In this document: positions 49,827 through 61,380 of the stretch, piece by piece
Position numbering within the stretch: position 1 is the stretch's first letter
How the letters are laid out: every line of letters starts with the position of its first letter
Translations under genes and position numbers: made by a program
Assembly (NCBI RefSeq): GCF_036785885.1
Contig: NC_092312.1
Location: 17,130,001 to 17,194,000, forward strand
From: Coffea arabica
Lineage: Eukaryota; Streptophyta; Magnoliopsida; Gentianales; Rubiaceae
Direction of reading: 5' to 3'
DNA length: 64,000 nucleotides
The notes under the pieces: generated by a model
What the model saw: only the letters and a program-made list of their open reading frames with translations
What the model was told of the DNA's origin: nothing
Databases searched by the model: none

Positions 49827-49989
49827 GGATTTGTTTGGATAGAGTATTATTTGAAATATATTTAAAATAATTATTATAATATTTTTTATGATGTGATGTA
49901 TGTGAAATAAAAAGATAGTTAAAAATATAAAAAAATAAATTAAAAAATTTATTTATGATGCAAGCGAAACAGTTCTAGTATGCTACTTT
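49827..49989. mobile_element. MITE, family A copy 5 (head-to-head with copy 4)
   Basis: Starts GGATTTGTTTGGATAGAGTA directly after copy 4 and carries GATGTGATGTATGTGAAAT in the opposite orientation. The distal terminus is degenerate. The two copies together form a large inverted repeat. Confidence 0.65.
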
Positions 49990-51571
49990 CTCATCTCAAT
50001 TTATTTGTTATGTCTCTCAAAAATTAAAATTTTCAAAAATAATGATTTGATTGTGATGTATCGGAATGGAGGATATTTATAGTCCCAAATAAATGTTACA
50101 TCTGTAGGGGAGCCATGGGCCGACTCCTAGGCGTTTGGCATTTGTCACGTGTCAGAGGTTTGAAGCCAAATCCGTGCGTTAGATCAGCAAGCGATGGCTT
50201 GACAAGGCCGAGATCTAGCTATTATATTGCAATTCCAAGCTGGCTCCAAATAGTAGGTGGCGTCTTTCTCATGGTCATTCATCGTTACTTTTGGGAGATA
50301 TCCCGTTTGGTGAAAACATCTACCTTGTATATAAGAAAAGAGCAAGGTTTAGTGTTTGCCTTTATTCTTGCCACGTGGCTTTTTCATTGTCTGACAAGTG
50401 GCAAGGTAAAATATTTTCTACAAGTTGTCTGAAGCCTTGTCTGAAGCATTCTCTTGCTTCTGGCATTGGACCGTTTCTTTTCTTTCTCATTAGTACACTA
50501 GCCAGTAGTCACTCAGAGCAGTTGCGTGACCCATGAAAACAATACCAAAAGCCGCAGCCCGCATTTTACCATGAAAATAATTTTTTTTTATCATAAATTT
50601 TTAAGTTTTCTGTGAACATGTTTTTTAATTATCTTTTTATCGCACATGTCTATCTTGTATATAAAAAGAAATCCAAGATACTGTAGCTAACCATTTTTTT
50701 GACACATATATTGCATGTATTTTTGACAAGTGGACTTTTGATTATTTTACCTAAATTTTTCCTTCCCTTTTTTGATTCAATTGGGTTAAAGGATTAAAAT
50801 ATTTTTTCTCATTGAGAAAATTAACTCCATCTCTTCTTTTACTTCTTGCAGTAACTACTGTCATCTCTCACCTTTTTTATTTTTTATTTTTTTAAACTAA
50901 TCTAACTAAGATTGTTGCCATGTTCTTTTTTTTTTTTTTTTTGGCAAGATGATAGCTACTTAGCAAAAAGAATTCTTTATTATTTTTATCCCATTTTACA
51001 TTTTCTTTTCTTCCTTTTTTCTTCATCTCTAATGTCTCATGTTTGCTCTATTTTTTTATCATAATATTATAGCCAACTGGCATTTGTTTGTTAAATTTAT
51101 AGGATGATGTTTTTATTTTAGAGTTCTTCATGGATAAAAGGTGAATTATTAAAATATCTTAGAATTCATTTTATACCAATGATCATTTTCTAAGAATAAT
51201 AGAACAAAAATTCATTCTTTTATTTTCTCCTCCCATGATTTGATTTCTGACTTCACATTTTGTTTCCTTTTCTTTGTTTTTTTGGTTCCATTTTGTAATT
51301 TTCTACAATTTTGTGTATTTTTTTAGGAGAAAGATATATCATATGATGTTTCCATCAAGATAAATCTAGTTAGGCATTCTTGTATCTCCATTTTTCTCCA
51401 TTTCTTTCTTTTTGCAATTATTTTATGGCCTATTCAATTTAATTGAAGGATCCAATAAAATTTTGTATATATTTAATCTAAAGTTAATTTTTGTTTGTTT
51501 TTTAAGTACTCTAAGTGTTGTAGTATCAATTGGGTTGGTATTCAAGGATTGCAGTCGGTGGTGGAAGTCAC
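49990..51571. other. Intergenic with promoter-like motifs
   Basis: 50100-50540 is less AT-rich and holds GTCACGTGTC (50138-50147), GCCACGTGGC (50371-50380) and TTGTATATAAG (50326-50336). A second TTGTATATAAAAAG lies at 50655. No protein frame follows that I recognise. It may be a relic promoter or LTR piece. The rest is T-rich. Confidence 0.35.
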
Positions 51572-52553
51572 AATTGAGGCTTTCAGCCTAGAGTGTGACT
51601 TGACAAAAAATTGTTAGAAAATTCAAATTTGATTAGGAAGATGGTTTTGCAATAAAAAATAGTTCAATTCTAATTTGTATATGTAGATCAAGAAACATAG
51701 CAATTCATATTTTTATCTAATCTTGTTATTTATATTCTGGAGCTGCAGGATAATGTTGTCACCTTTAGACGGAATTTAAATAGATGAACTGGATTCTTCT
51801 ATCAAAAGAAAGAAAAATATGAAAGTTTATAGTAAACTATATTGATGTTGAAGATTGTGCTATGTTTTAGCAGCTTCCTAAACTTTTTCTCATTATTAAA
51901 GTACTAAAAGTATTACGACTGCTTTTGATTTAATTTTAACTAAAACTATACTACTATTAATACATCAATGCACTTATAGTGTATTAATTTTCTCTCCATT
52001 TTGGGTATTATATAATGGTGGTTCAAAAATATTTATTCAAATGATAATAAATAGGGAGGTTGAATTGAGGCTTTCGGCCTAGAGTGTGATTTGACAAAAA
52101 ATTGTTAGAAAATTCAATTTTGATTAGGAAGATGATTTTGCAATAAAAAATAGTTCAATTCGAATTTGAATGTGTAGATCAAGAAACACAGCAATTCATA
52201 TTTTTATCTAATCTTGCTATTTATATTTTGGAGCTGCAGGATAATGTTGTCACCTTTAAACGGAATTTAAATAGATGAACTGGATTCTTCTATCAAAAGA
52301 AAGAAAATATATGAAAGTTTATAATAAGCTATATTGATGTTGAAGATTGTGCCATGTTTTAGCAGTTTCCTAAACTTTTTCTCATTATTAAAGTACTAAA
52401 AGTATTACGACTGCTTTTGATTTAATTTTAACTAAAACTATACTGTTATTAATACATCAATGCATTTATAGTGTATTAATTTTCTCTCCATTTTGGGTAT
52501 CATATAATGGTGGTTCAAAAATCTTTATTCAAATGACAATAAATAGGGAGGTT
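51572..52553 (+). repeat. 491-bp tandem duplication
   Basis: Two head-to-tail copies, 51572-52062 and 52063-52553, start at AATTGAGGCTTTC and end at AATAGGGAGGTTG. They are almost the same length and differ by scattered substitutions (for example CAGCCTAGAG versus CGGCCTAGAG, TAGTAAACTA versus TAATAAGCTA). It is non-coding. Confidence 0.85.
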
Positions 52554-52939
52554 GAATTCATAGATGGGATTTCTCTTTACAACAAATTTTGAGAGAAATT
52601 TTATTTATTCTCCATATTTTGTTAATTGTATCCCTACAATAAACAAAAGCTATATGATAAAAATAATAGCGGAAGTATGATTAATAAAAATGAGAGTTCA
52701 AATAATATTTGTCAATTTTAATTGCTTTGATGCTCAATTTTTCTCCTATATTTCTATTCATTCATCATGTGACAAAATAATTTGATGCCATACATTCGAC
52801 TAAACTTCTAGGGAATCCAAACTGTGCTTTACACAGTTCAAGTACCTCTAGTATGAAGTATAAAACGTCAAGAAATTACCCGACGTTCAGCGCCTATTCG
52901 TATCGTATCCTACTCCTGCCACTTTATCAATGGCCTCTA
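52554..52939. other. Intergenic
   Basis: AT-rich. No gene or repeat is recognised. Confidence 0.4.
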
Positions 52940-53074
52940 GATATTTTTCGATTTTCGATTTTTAATTAAGCTAAGCCTGTGCTGCAGCTGAGTCCTAGTG
53001 TTTGTTGCTGATATTTTTCGATTTTCGATTTTCAATTAAGCTAAGCCTGTGCTGCAACTGAGTCCTAGTGTTTG
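52940..53074 (+). repeat. 70-bp tandem duplication ending at a MITE
   Basis: GATATTTTTCGATTTTCGAT starts at 52940 and again at 53010. The copies differ at two or three bases (TTTTTAATT versus TTTTCAATT, GCAGCTG versus GCAACTG). The second copy runs into the left end of the MITE at 53069. Confidence 0.85.
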
Positions 53075-53236
53075 GATTGTGATTTATTTGCCAAAATATA
53101 TTTGCTTACATCATTATTACAATTTCCAACACACCTTTTTATCTTCCCAATTACCTTTTTATCTCACATACATCACATCACAAAAAGTGATACAGTAAAA
53201 ATATCTCTTATAATTCACAATCCAAACAAAGCCACG
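53069..53236. mobile_element. MITE, family A copy 6 (reverse orientation)
   Basis: Ends GTGTTTGGATTGTGA and TCACAATCCAAACAAAGCC are inverted repeats (CACAATCCAAACA matched). The core CTCACATACATCACATCACA is the reverse complement of the family A core. Confidence 0.78.
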
Positions 53237-53606
53237 CGTGGAAGACTAGTCTTGCATTTTATGACGTACAAGTATGCAATGAGGTGTTGAAGGGAATGGA
53301 AAGGGCAGATTGCAAATCCTAGAAGAAAATATATGTTCCTTTTGAAGGCCAATTGCAAAGATGCAAATAGATGTAACTGATAATAGGATGTGTAATTATT
53401 CGAATTTTCATTTTTTGAATTTATTTCTTACATATGTTTTTCAATTATTTCTTTATCTTTTCAATCACTTTTATATATATATCACTTTATCTCATAACGT
53501 TGTCTTTTAGTCACTTCACTCCCATAAATAATTCAAGTCAATATATTAAGAAATTTTGAACAAAAATATCAATTTATTCTATAGCATTATCACATTGTTA
53601 TTATCA

Positions 53607-53611
53607 CTTCA
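53607..53611. repeat. Target-site duplication, left (CTTCA)
   Basis: CTTCA directly before the element's TGTGACG end. It matches 61376-61380 exactly. Confidence 0.9.
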
Positions 53612-56600
53612 TGTGACGACCCCACTTCTCCCAAGGGCGAACCCAAGGGTATCGGCGGGCCGCCTGCCTAACTCGCGCCAGGACTCAAAACTTAAAACAA
53701 TCAAAGCCAGAAAATTCAAAAGAGTACTATATACAATCCCAAAAGAGTTATAATTACATTCTCCAAAAGTATCGAGTCAAACCACTCTAATATACTACAA
53801 TCACAACTAGCAGAAGATAGACCCTAAGAAGGGTCCTTATACAAACCACCAAAATAAAAAAACAACATCCTAACTGTTCAGCTATTACAAGCCAATCTAA
53901 CTATACTAGTATACGAGCCAAAAGTCCCCGCGTCGGCCCCTGCTAAGGAAAACAAAAGAAATGGGGTAAGCTATATGCTTAGTAAGTAAACAGGGGCGAA
54001 AGCATAAATTTCACGTAACAGTTACACAATAAGAGTAAAGCAAAAGCAGAAAAGTAACATCACATAATAAGGATACAGGTGGCTCCAAAGCCAACTCATA
54101 TGCCATGCGTGATCTCCTGCCGACACTCCGTCGACTGCAAATAATAGTCCGTAGAACTTCACTTGTACACCCACCGACACCTTATCACCCTCACTGGCCA
54201 GTCACCTCACAAACTTGCCCGGACGAACGAAATCACAAACTTGAGCTTGAGTCACAAGCTCGGGTCACAAACTTGGTCACCTTCTCGGTGAACCGGATTC
54301 ACAAAATTGGTTCATAACATGAACCTACAAACTTGGTGACCTCAGACTAAGTTGGACTGACTTCGACCAAGCCCTAACCGGCTCGAATAGTCCAACCAGG
54401 TCAAGAGTTCGCCCCAAACTCACAAACTTCACAAAATTATTCAAAATCACAAACTTTACAAATTTCACAAACTTTATTCGAAAGTCGCCCCGAGCCACAA
54501 GTTCAAGGGTTTTGGTTCCAAAAGGTTCATATACATATGCCAAGTACAATTATACATTCAAATTAGGGTTTAGGTCGAGTGTGATAAAGTACACCCTCGC
54601 CTAAGTGCCCTTTTCACATATCTCAAACACATAGCAAAGAAAACACACCAAACTGGCCTGAATACTTACTCAAAATACCAAAAGCAGTACAAGAACAAAA
54701 TCGCTTCGCGCGTTTTCGCTAGTAGTGGGCCCCACTGGCTCCGCCTAACTCACCATGGTCTGAAATAGAAGATTTTATCACATAATATCACAAACGACTA
54801 TTAACAGATCCAAAACAAGCAAAACAGCAAAATTGGCACACGAAATTGCGGAAACGGCAAAAAGGGCGCACGCGCTCACGTAAACATGACGAACGGAAAC
54901 GGCAGATTTGACACTCGTTTCTAGTTTACTCATAAGTTGAGCTACGAATATCGGATTAAGGCGTATGAGACGCCATATCGAAGCTTAAAGGATGAACAAC
55001 AACTGTTATGAAGACATCCAGAACTGAAACTGGAGGCTTTAGTCCCAAATGAACCAAACACAATCACTTACGAAATCTGGCCAATGCACAAATGGTCAGT
55101 TTTGAGTGCAAACTGTTTTCTATGCTACACATGGTCAAAAGAGCTGAAAATTGGCAGTTAGATAGTTCATTCCAAATGGAACAACTTTCATGAAGGTCGG
55201 AAATCCAAATTCGGAACGAAAATTGGTCATCAGGACCAAAACAGATCTGACCAGAAAATGGTCATTTTCACGGGCAAGCCTTGTTTGCTCGGCTATATCT
55301 CAGGTTTTATAAATCCGATTCATGAAATTCCAAGGGCGTTAGAAAGCTCTGATATAGGGCTATAAGTTTGGTGTTTTGGTCGCAAGCCCAAACAGTTTGT
55401 AACTCAGTCAAATGTAAAGCTAAAGTTCCAGCCATAAACTTTCCAAAAACGTACCAGAATCACAAACCGTATTTGATCTCAATATGCGGTAATGGCACCA
55501 AATTCACTACGGTTATCGGATGGGGGTGTAAGACCCACCGTTTCAAAGCTAAGAAACAGGGGTACAATAATGTAGAAGGCCACTCAGTCCAAATCCTAGT
55601 ACAACTAGGTCAAATATGCAAAATACAAATCCAGAATTACCAAAACAGGTTTGCAAATCACATAAAACTGTAATGACTATAACTCAGTCTATACAAGTCC
55701 AAATGCCGAAATTCCAAAGGCATATGGTAGCTAAGACGTCCAGCTACATTTCATCAGAAGACACCAACATCCAAATCCAAACCAATTCCAGTCAAAATGG
55801 CCAATTACCAGTACAGTTTTCGCATTCTGTCCAAAGCAGAACAGCTACAGTAATTCCGACATAACTCACACTACACTAATCCAAATGACCTGAAATTTTA
55901 CAGGCACTTCAAACACATCAATACCTACAACTTTCATGTTTTAAGCCAAGGCCAATTCGGCTTCTAACCCAGAGATACAAAACCGGACAGAATTGAAGGG
56001 TATGAAACCCTAACTTGCTAATTTATCTTCCAAACCAGAAATTTGCTGCAATTAACTACCATTCACACCAACTAGCTTCATTCCCAATCATTTCCAATCA
56101 TCATACATAGCCACATCATAGTAATCATATGCAACCAGCAAAAATCCCAAATAAATAGAAAACTTCATCAATCTTGACTAAAATCAAGAAATAGTCCACA
56201 AAATCACAGTTATAACAACCACAAGTCATTTATGAAGCATCTTTAGGTAGAAGAGAGGGGTTCCATAGTCACTTACCTTAGAACCAAAGAAGAGAGACCA
56301 CTTAACACCTTAAGTTTCCAACCAACTTCACCACACAACTCACTATCACTCACTTAAGGGATTTTATGGAGAGGTTTCAAGTTTAATCGGTTAGTTTGTT
56401 GATTTGTGCAAGATTGGAGCATGAAATTTGGAGAGCTTTTCCTTTCCTTTTGCTTGATGTTGGTCGGCCACAAGAAGGAGAAGAAATGGTGAATTTTGGT
56501 CAATTTTTGAGATATTTATCTTTTGGTCAAAAAAAGTCAAGAAAGTGAATAGTAATTCTTAAGTCTTTTCCAATGAAATGGTGACACTTGTCACCACCAT

Positions 56601-57001
56601 TAATGCATTCCTATCCTTTCTTTTCTCTCTCACATCAATCATTTCACACACTCTACTTATCTCTTAACACCCGATAAATTTTACACAGTATCCGAAATTT
56701 AACCTAATTGGCCGAATTTTTCCGAACTTTTCGCACTAGTGGGTCCCACGTCCAATATACGTTCTTAATTTCTCAAAAACTAACTAATACTAGAAACAAC
56801 ATCTAAAAACTCTATTTACTCAATAAAATTATCTGGGGAATTTTCTAATAAAGAAAATGTAGAAAAAACGGGTTTTCAATCTTAACCGGAACTTAGGGTT
56901 TAAATCTTAATCCCTACTTAGGGTTTTCGAAATACTTCCAAAACCAAACGTTACCGCCCAATTAATGAATATATCAACGTAGAACGAATTGGGGCCTCAC
57001 A
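53612..57001 (-). repeat. 3' LTR (left copy)
   Basis: 3390 bp, ending TGTGACGACCCC on the left and GGGGCCTCACA on the right on the plus strand (TG...CA termini on the minus). It contains a cluster of CACAAACTT words at about 54210-54475. The open frames in it are repeated in the other LTR and are not conserved genes. Confidence 0.9.
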
Positions 57002-57014
57002 ATCTCCCCCACTT
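57002..57014 (-). other. Polypurine tract
   Basis: AAGTGGGGGAGAT on the minus strand, directly upstream of the 3' LTR. It serves as the plus-strand DNA primer in LTR retrotransposon replication. Confidence 0.8.
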
Positions 57015-57970
57015 AGGACAATTTCGTCCTCGAAATTTCTATGAACGGAATCTATCAAATCTAAAGTAACCAGTAGCCTGTACCTTCCACGTTCTTAAAA
57101 GAAACGAGACTCTTCATTCCAGTCCTGACTCTCGGCCTCGTTTTATTCCACAGTTATGACCATGTCCGCGACTATGTCTTCCTTCCACATATATACACAC
57201 ATATATATATATAGTTTTCCCTTCTCTCTCTTTTCTTTCCAAAAAGGTACTTTAATGAATGAATGCAGTAAATTGACTACAATAACAAAATCCAACATAC
57301 CAATTACACAAATAACATATCACACATAACACGCCATATCAAAAGACGGACAAGCAAGTATACAAATACATATCAAGTTGGACAGATAAGCATGTACACA
57401 AACACATATACTAACTTTAGGTGGTCGTAATATACGGGCGAACCAAAAGGAAAAGGTGAAGTCGTCCCAGTATCAGACCGTCTGATCTCTCACGTCCCTT
57501 ACTATCCAAACTAGATATCCGTTGACCTTTTGTACGCATTCTAGTCAGGCAAAGCCTGTTCATGTTTCCAAAATAAAGTCTCAAGTACCTAGTAGCTTGC
57601 ATCGCCTCAATTCTGGAGTATTCGGGCACAAGAATCCGAAATAAGATAGTTCACATCTCGAGCTGGCCAGTCCCAAGAGTAAACCATCTACAAATCGAAC
57701 TTCCTACCCGACATACCTATCTATGGTTCTTAGATACCATGAGAAAGATTGAAAACCTATAACACTTCAGGGTTCATAGCTTATGCTCGAACGAGCACTT
57801 AATCCTTCATACCTATTCACCACTCAACCCAAGCTCACTTCGCGCGGAGACCACGCGAAGCAGGCTCTAGGTTTTATCCCTCAATTGCTTGACTTTCAAA
57901 TCAAATCAAATCCCACAGTCCGGCATCCTAAAATTCAAGCCTAGGATACACTACAGGAATCTGAAGCCTA
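57015..57970 (-). other. Non-coding interior of the LTR element
   Basis: Holds a CATATATACACACATATATA stretch near 57187-57210 and a 70-codon unrecognised minus frame (57417-57629). No retroviral-type protein domain is seen. It probably provides packaging and dimerisation signals. Confidence 0.6.
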
Positions 57971-57983
57971 AGCTCTGATACCA
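57971..57983 (-). other. Primer-binding site (initiator tRNA-Met)
   Basis: TGGTATCAGAGCT on the minus strand, two bases inside the 5' LTR. It is complementary to the 3' end of plant initiator tRNA-Met, the usual primer. Confidence 0.88.
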
Positions 57984-57985
57984 AC

Positions 57986-60900
57986 TGTGACGACCCCACT
58001 TCTCCCAAGGGCGAACCCAAGGGTATCGGCGGGCCGCCTGCCTAGCTCGCGCCAGGACTCAAAACTTAAAACAATCAAAGCCAGAAAATTCAAAAGAGTA
58101 CTATATACAATCCCAAAAGAGTTATAATTACATTCTCCAAAAGTATCGAGTCAAACCACTCTAATATACTACAATCACAACTAGCAGAAGATAGACCCTA
58201 AGAAGGGTTCTTATACAAACCACCAAAATAAAAAAACAACATCCTAACTGTTCAACTATTACAAGCCAATCTAACTATACTAGTATACGAGCCAAAAGTC
58301 CCCGCGTCGGCCCCTGCTAAGGAAAACAAAAGAAATGGGGTAAGCTATATGCTTAGTAAGTAAACAGGGGCGAAAGCATAAATTTCACGTAACAGTTACA
58401 CAATAAGAGTAAAGCAAAAGCAGAAAAGTAACATCACATAATAAGGATACAGGTGGCTCCAAAGCCAACTCATATGCCATGCGTGATCTTCTGCCGACAC
58501 TCCGTCGACTGCAAATAATAGTCCGTAGAACTTCACTTGTACACCCACCGACACCTTATCACCCTCACTGGCCAGTCACCTCACAAACTTGCCCGGGCGA
58601 ACGAAATCACAAACTTGAGCTTGAGTCACAAGCTCGGGTCACAAATTTGGTCACCTTCTCGGTGAACCGGATTCACAAAATTGGTTCATAACATGAACCT
58701 ACAAACTTGGTGACCTCAGACTAAGTTGGACTGACTTCGACCAAGCCCTAACCGGCTCGAATAGTCCAACCAGGTCAAGAGTTCGCCCCAAACTCACAAA
58801 CTTCACAAAATTATTCAAAATCACAAACTTTACAAACTTCACAAACTTTATTCGAAAGTCGCCCCGAGCCACAAGTTCAAGGGTTTTGGTTCCAAAAGGT
58901 TCATATACATATGCCAAGTACAATTATACATTCAAATTAGGGTTTAGGTCGAGTGTGATAAAGTACACCCTCGCCTAAGTGCCCTTTTCACATATCTCAA
59001 ACACATAGCAAAGAAAACACACCAAACTGGCCTGAATACTTACTCAAAATACCAAAAGCAGTACAAGAACAAAATCGCTTCGCGCGTTTTCGCTAGTAGT
59101 GGGCCCCACCGGCTCCGCCTAGCTCACCACGGTCTGAAATAGAAGATTTTATCACATAATATCACAAACGACTATTAACAGATCCAAAACAAGCAAAACG
59201 GCAAAATTGGCACACGAAATTGCGGAAACGGCAAAAAGGGCGCACGCGCTCACGTAAACATGACGAACGGAAACGGCAGATTTGACACTCGTTTCTAGTT
59301 TACTCATAAGTTGAGCTACGAATATCGGATTAAGGCGTATGAGACGCCATATCGAAGCTTAAAGGATGAACAACAACTGTTATGAAGACATCCAGAACTG
59401 AAACTGGAGGCTTTAGTCCCAAATGAACCAAACACAATCACTTACGAAATCTGGCCAATGCACAAATGGTCAGTTTTGAGTGCAAACTGTTTTCTATGCT
59501 ACACATGGTCAAAAGAGCTGAAAATTGGCAGTTAGATAGTTCATTCCAAATGGAACAACTTTCATGAAGGTCGGAAATCCAAATTCGGAACGGAAATTGG
59601 ACATCAGGACCAAAACAGATCTGACCAGAAAATGGTCATTTTCACGGGCAAGCCTTGTTTGCTCGGCTATATCTCAGGTTTTATAAATCCGATTCATGAA
59701 ATTCCAAGGGCGTTAGAAAGCTCTGATATAGGGCTATAAGTTTGATGTTTTGGTCGCAAGCCCAAACAGTTTGTAACTCAGTCAAATGTAAAGCTAAAGT
59801 TCCAGCCATAAACTTTCCAAAAACGTACCAGAATCACAAACCGTATTTGACCTCAATATGCGGTAATGGCACCAAATTCACTACGGTTATCGGATGGGGG
59901 TGTAAGACCCACCGTTTCAAAGCTAAGAAACAGGGGTACAATAATGTAGAAGGCCACTCAGTCCAAATCCTAGTACAACTAGGTCAAATATGCAAAATAC
60001 AAATCCAGAATTACCAAAACAGGTTTGCAAATCACATAAAACTGTAATGACTATAACTCAGTCTATACAAGTCCAAATGCCGAAATTCCAAAGGCATATG
60101 GTAGCTAAGACGTCCAGCTACATTTCATCAGAAGACACCAACATCCAAATCCAAACCAATTCCAGTCAAAATGGCCAATTACCAGTACAGTTTTCGCATT
60201 CTGTCCAAAGCAGAACAGCTACAGTAATTCCGACATAACTCACACTACACTAATCCAAATGACCTGAAATTTTACAGGCACTTCAAACACATCAATACCT
60301 ACAACTTTCATGTTTTAAGCCAAGGCCAATTCGGCTTCTAACCCAGAGATACAAAACCGGACAGAATTGAAGGGTATGAAACCCTAACTTGCTAATTTAT
60401 CTTCCAAACCAGAAATTTGCTGCAATTAACTACCATTCACACCAACTAGCTTCATTCCCAATCATTTCCAATCATCATACATAGCCACATCATAGTAATC
60501 ATATGCAACCAGCAAAAATCCCAAATAAATAGAAAACTTCATCAATCTTGACTAAAATCAAGAAATAGTCCACAAAATCACACTTATAACAACCACAAGT
60601 CATTTATGAAGCATCTTTAGGTAGAAGAGAGGGGTTCCATAGTCACTTACCTTAGAACCAAAGAAGAGAGACCACTTAGCACCTTAAGCTTCCAACCAAC
60701 TTCACCACACAACTCACTATCACTCACTTAAGGGATTTTATGGAGAGGTTTCAAGTTTAATCGGTTAGTTTGTTGATTTGTGCAAGATTGGAGCATGAAA
60801 TTTGGAGAGCTTTTCCTTTCCTTTTGCTTGATGTTGGTCGGCCACAAGAAGGAGACGAAATGGTGAATTTTGGTCAATTTTTGAGATATTTATCTTTTGG

Positions 60901-61375
60901 TCAAAAAAAGTCAAGAAAATGAATAGTAATTCTTAAGTCTTTTCCAATGAAATGGTGACACTTGTCACCACCATTAATGCATTCCTATCCTTTCTTTTCT
61001 CTCTCACATCAATCATTTCACACACTCTACTTATCTCTTAACACCCGATAAATTTTACACAGTATCCGGAATTTAACCTAATTGGCCGAATTTTTTCGAA
61101 CTTTTCGCACTAGTGGGTCCCACGTCCAATATACGTTCTTAATTTCTCAAAAACTAACTAATACTAGAAACAACATCTAAAAACTCTATTTACTCAATAA
61201 AATTATCTGGGGAATTTTCTAATAAAGAAAATGTAGAAAAAACGGGTTTTCAATCTTAACCGGAACTTAGGGTTTAAATCTTAATCCCTACTTAGGGTTT
61301 TCGAAATACTCCCAAAACCAAACGTTACCGCCCAATTAATGAATATATCAACGTAGAACGAACTGGGGCCTCACA
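57986..61375 (-). repeat. 5' LTR (right copy)
   Basis: 3390 bp, the same length as the left copy. Visible substitutions include CTAACTC/CTAGCTC, GGGTCC/GGGTTC, ATCTCC/ATCTTC and CACTGGC/CACCGGC. As 5' LTR it should contain the promoter, read on the minus strand. Confidence 0.9.
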
Positions 61376-61380
61376 CTTCA
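61376..61380. repeat. Target-site duplication, right (CTTCA)
   Basis: Exact match to 53607-53611, so both element ends are defined to the base. Confidence 0.9.

Larger units (their letters stand above)
53612..61375 (-). mobile_element. Non-autonomous LTR retrotransposon, LARD-like, complete and young
   Basis: 7764 bp: two direct LTRs of exactly 3390 bp around a 984-bp interior, flanked by a perfect CTTCA duplication. Orientation is minus. The primer-binding site TGGTATCAGAGC (initiator tRNA-Met) lies next to the right LTR, and the polypurine tract AAGTGGGGGAGAT next to the left one. The interior has no gag, protease, reverse transcriptase or integrase frame, so it must be mobilised by a partner. 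The words AGGACGAAATTGTCCTAAGTGGGGGAGAT just before the 3' LTR resemble the end of Ty3/gypsy Tekay/Del elements, which is a likely parentage (inference). By eye I count about two dozen LTR differences, mostly transitions and none an indel, roughly 0.7%, so the insertion is recent. Large LTRs without genes fit the LARD class, but the interior here is smaller than in classic LARDs. Confidence 0.9.

Noticed and set aside
50115-50536. Overlapping frames of 105 and 81 codons near G-box motifs
   Set aside because: No family resemblance. The interval looks more like promoter or repeat DNA.
54105-55864. Open frames of 70-101 codons in the LTRs
   Set aside because: They recur in both LTRs only because the LTRs are duplicates. 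No start context, domain or family is recognised.
57971-57983. tRNA gene candidate
   Set aside because: The tRNA-Met-like word is only the primer-binding site of the retrotransposon. No cloverleaf surrounds it.
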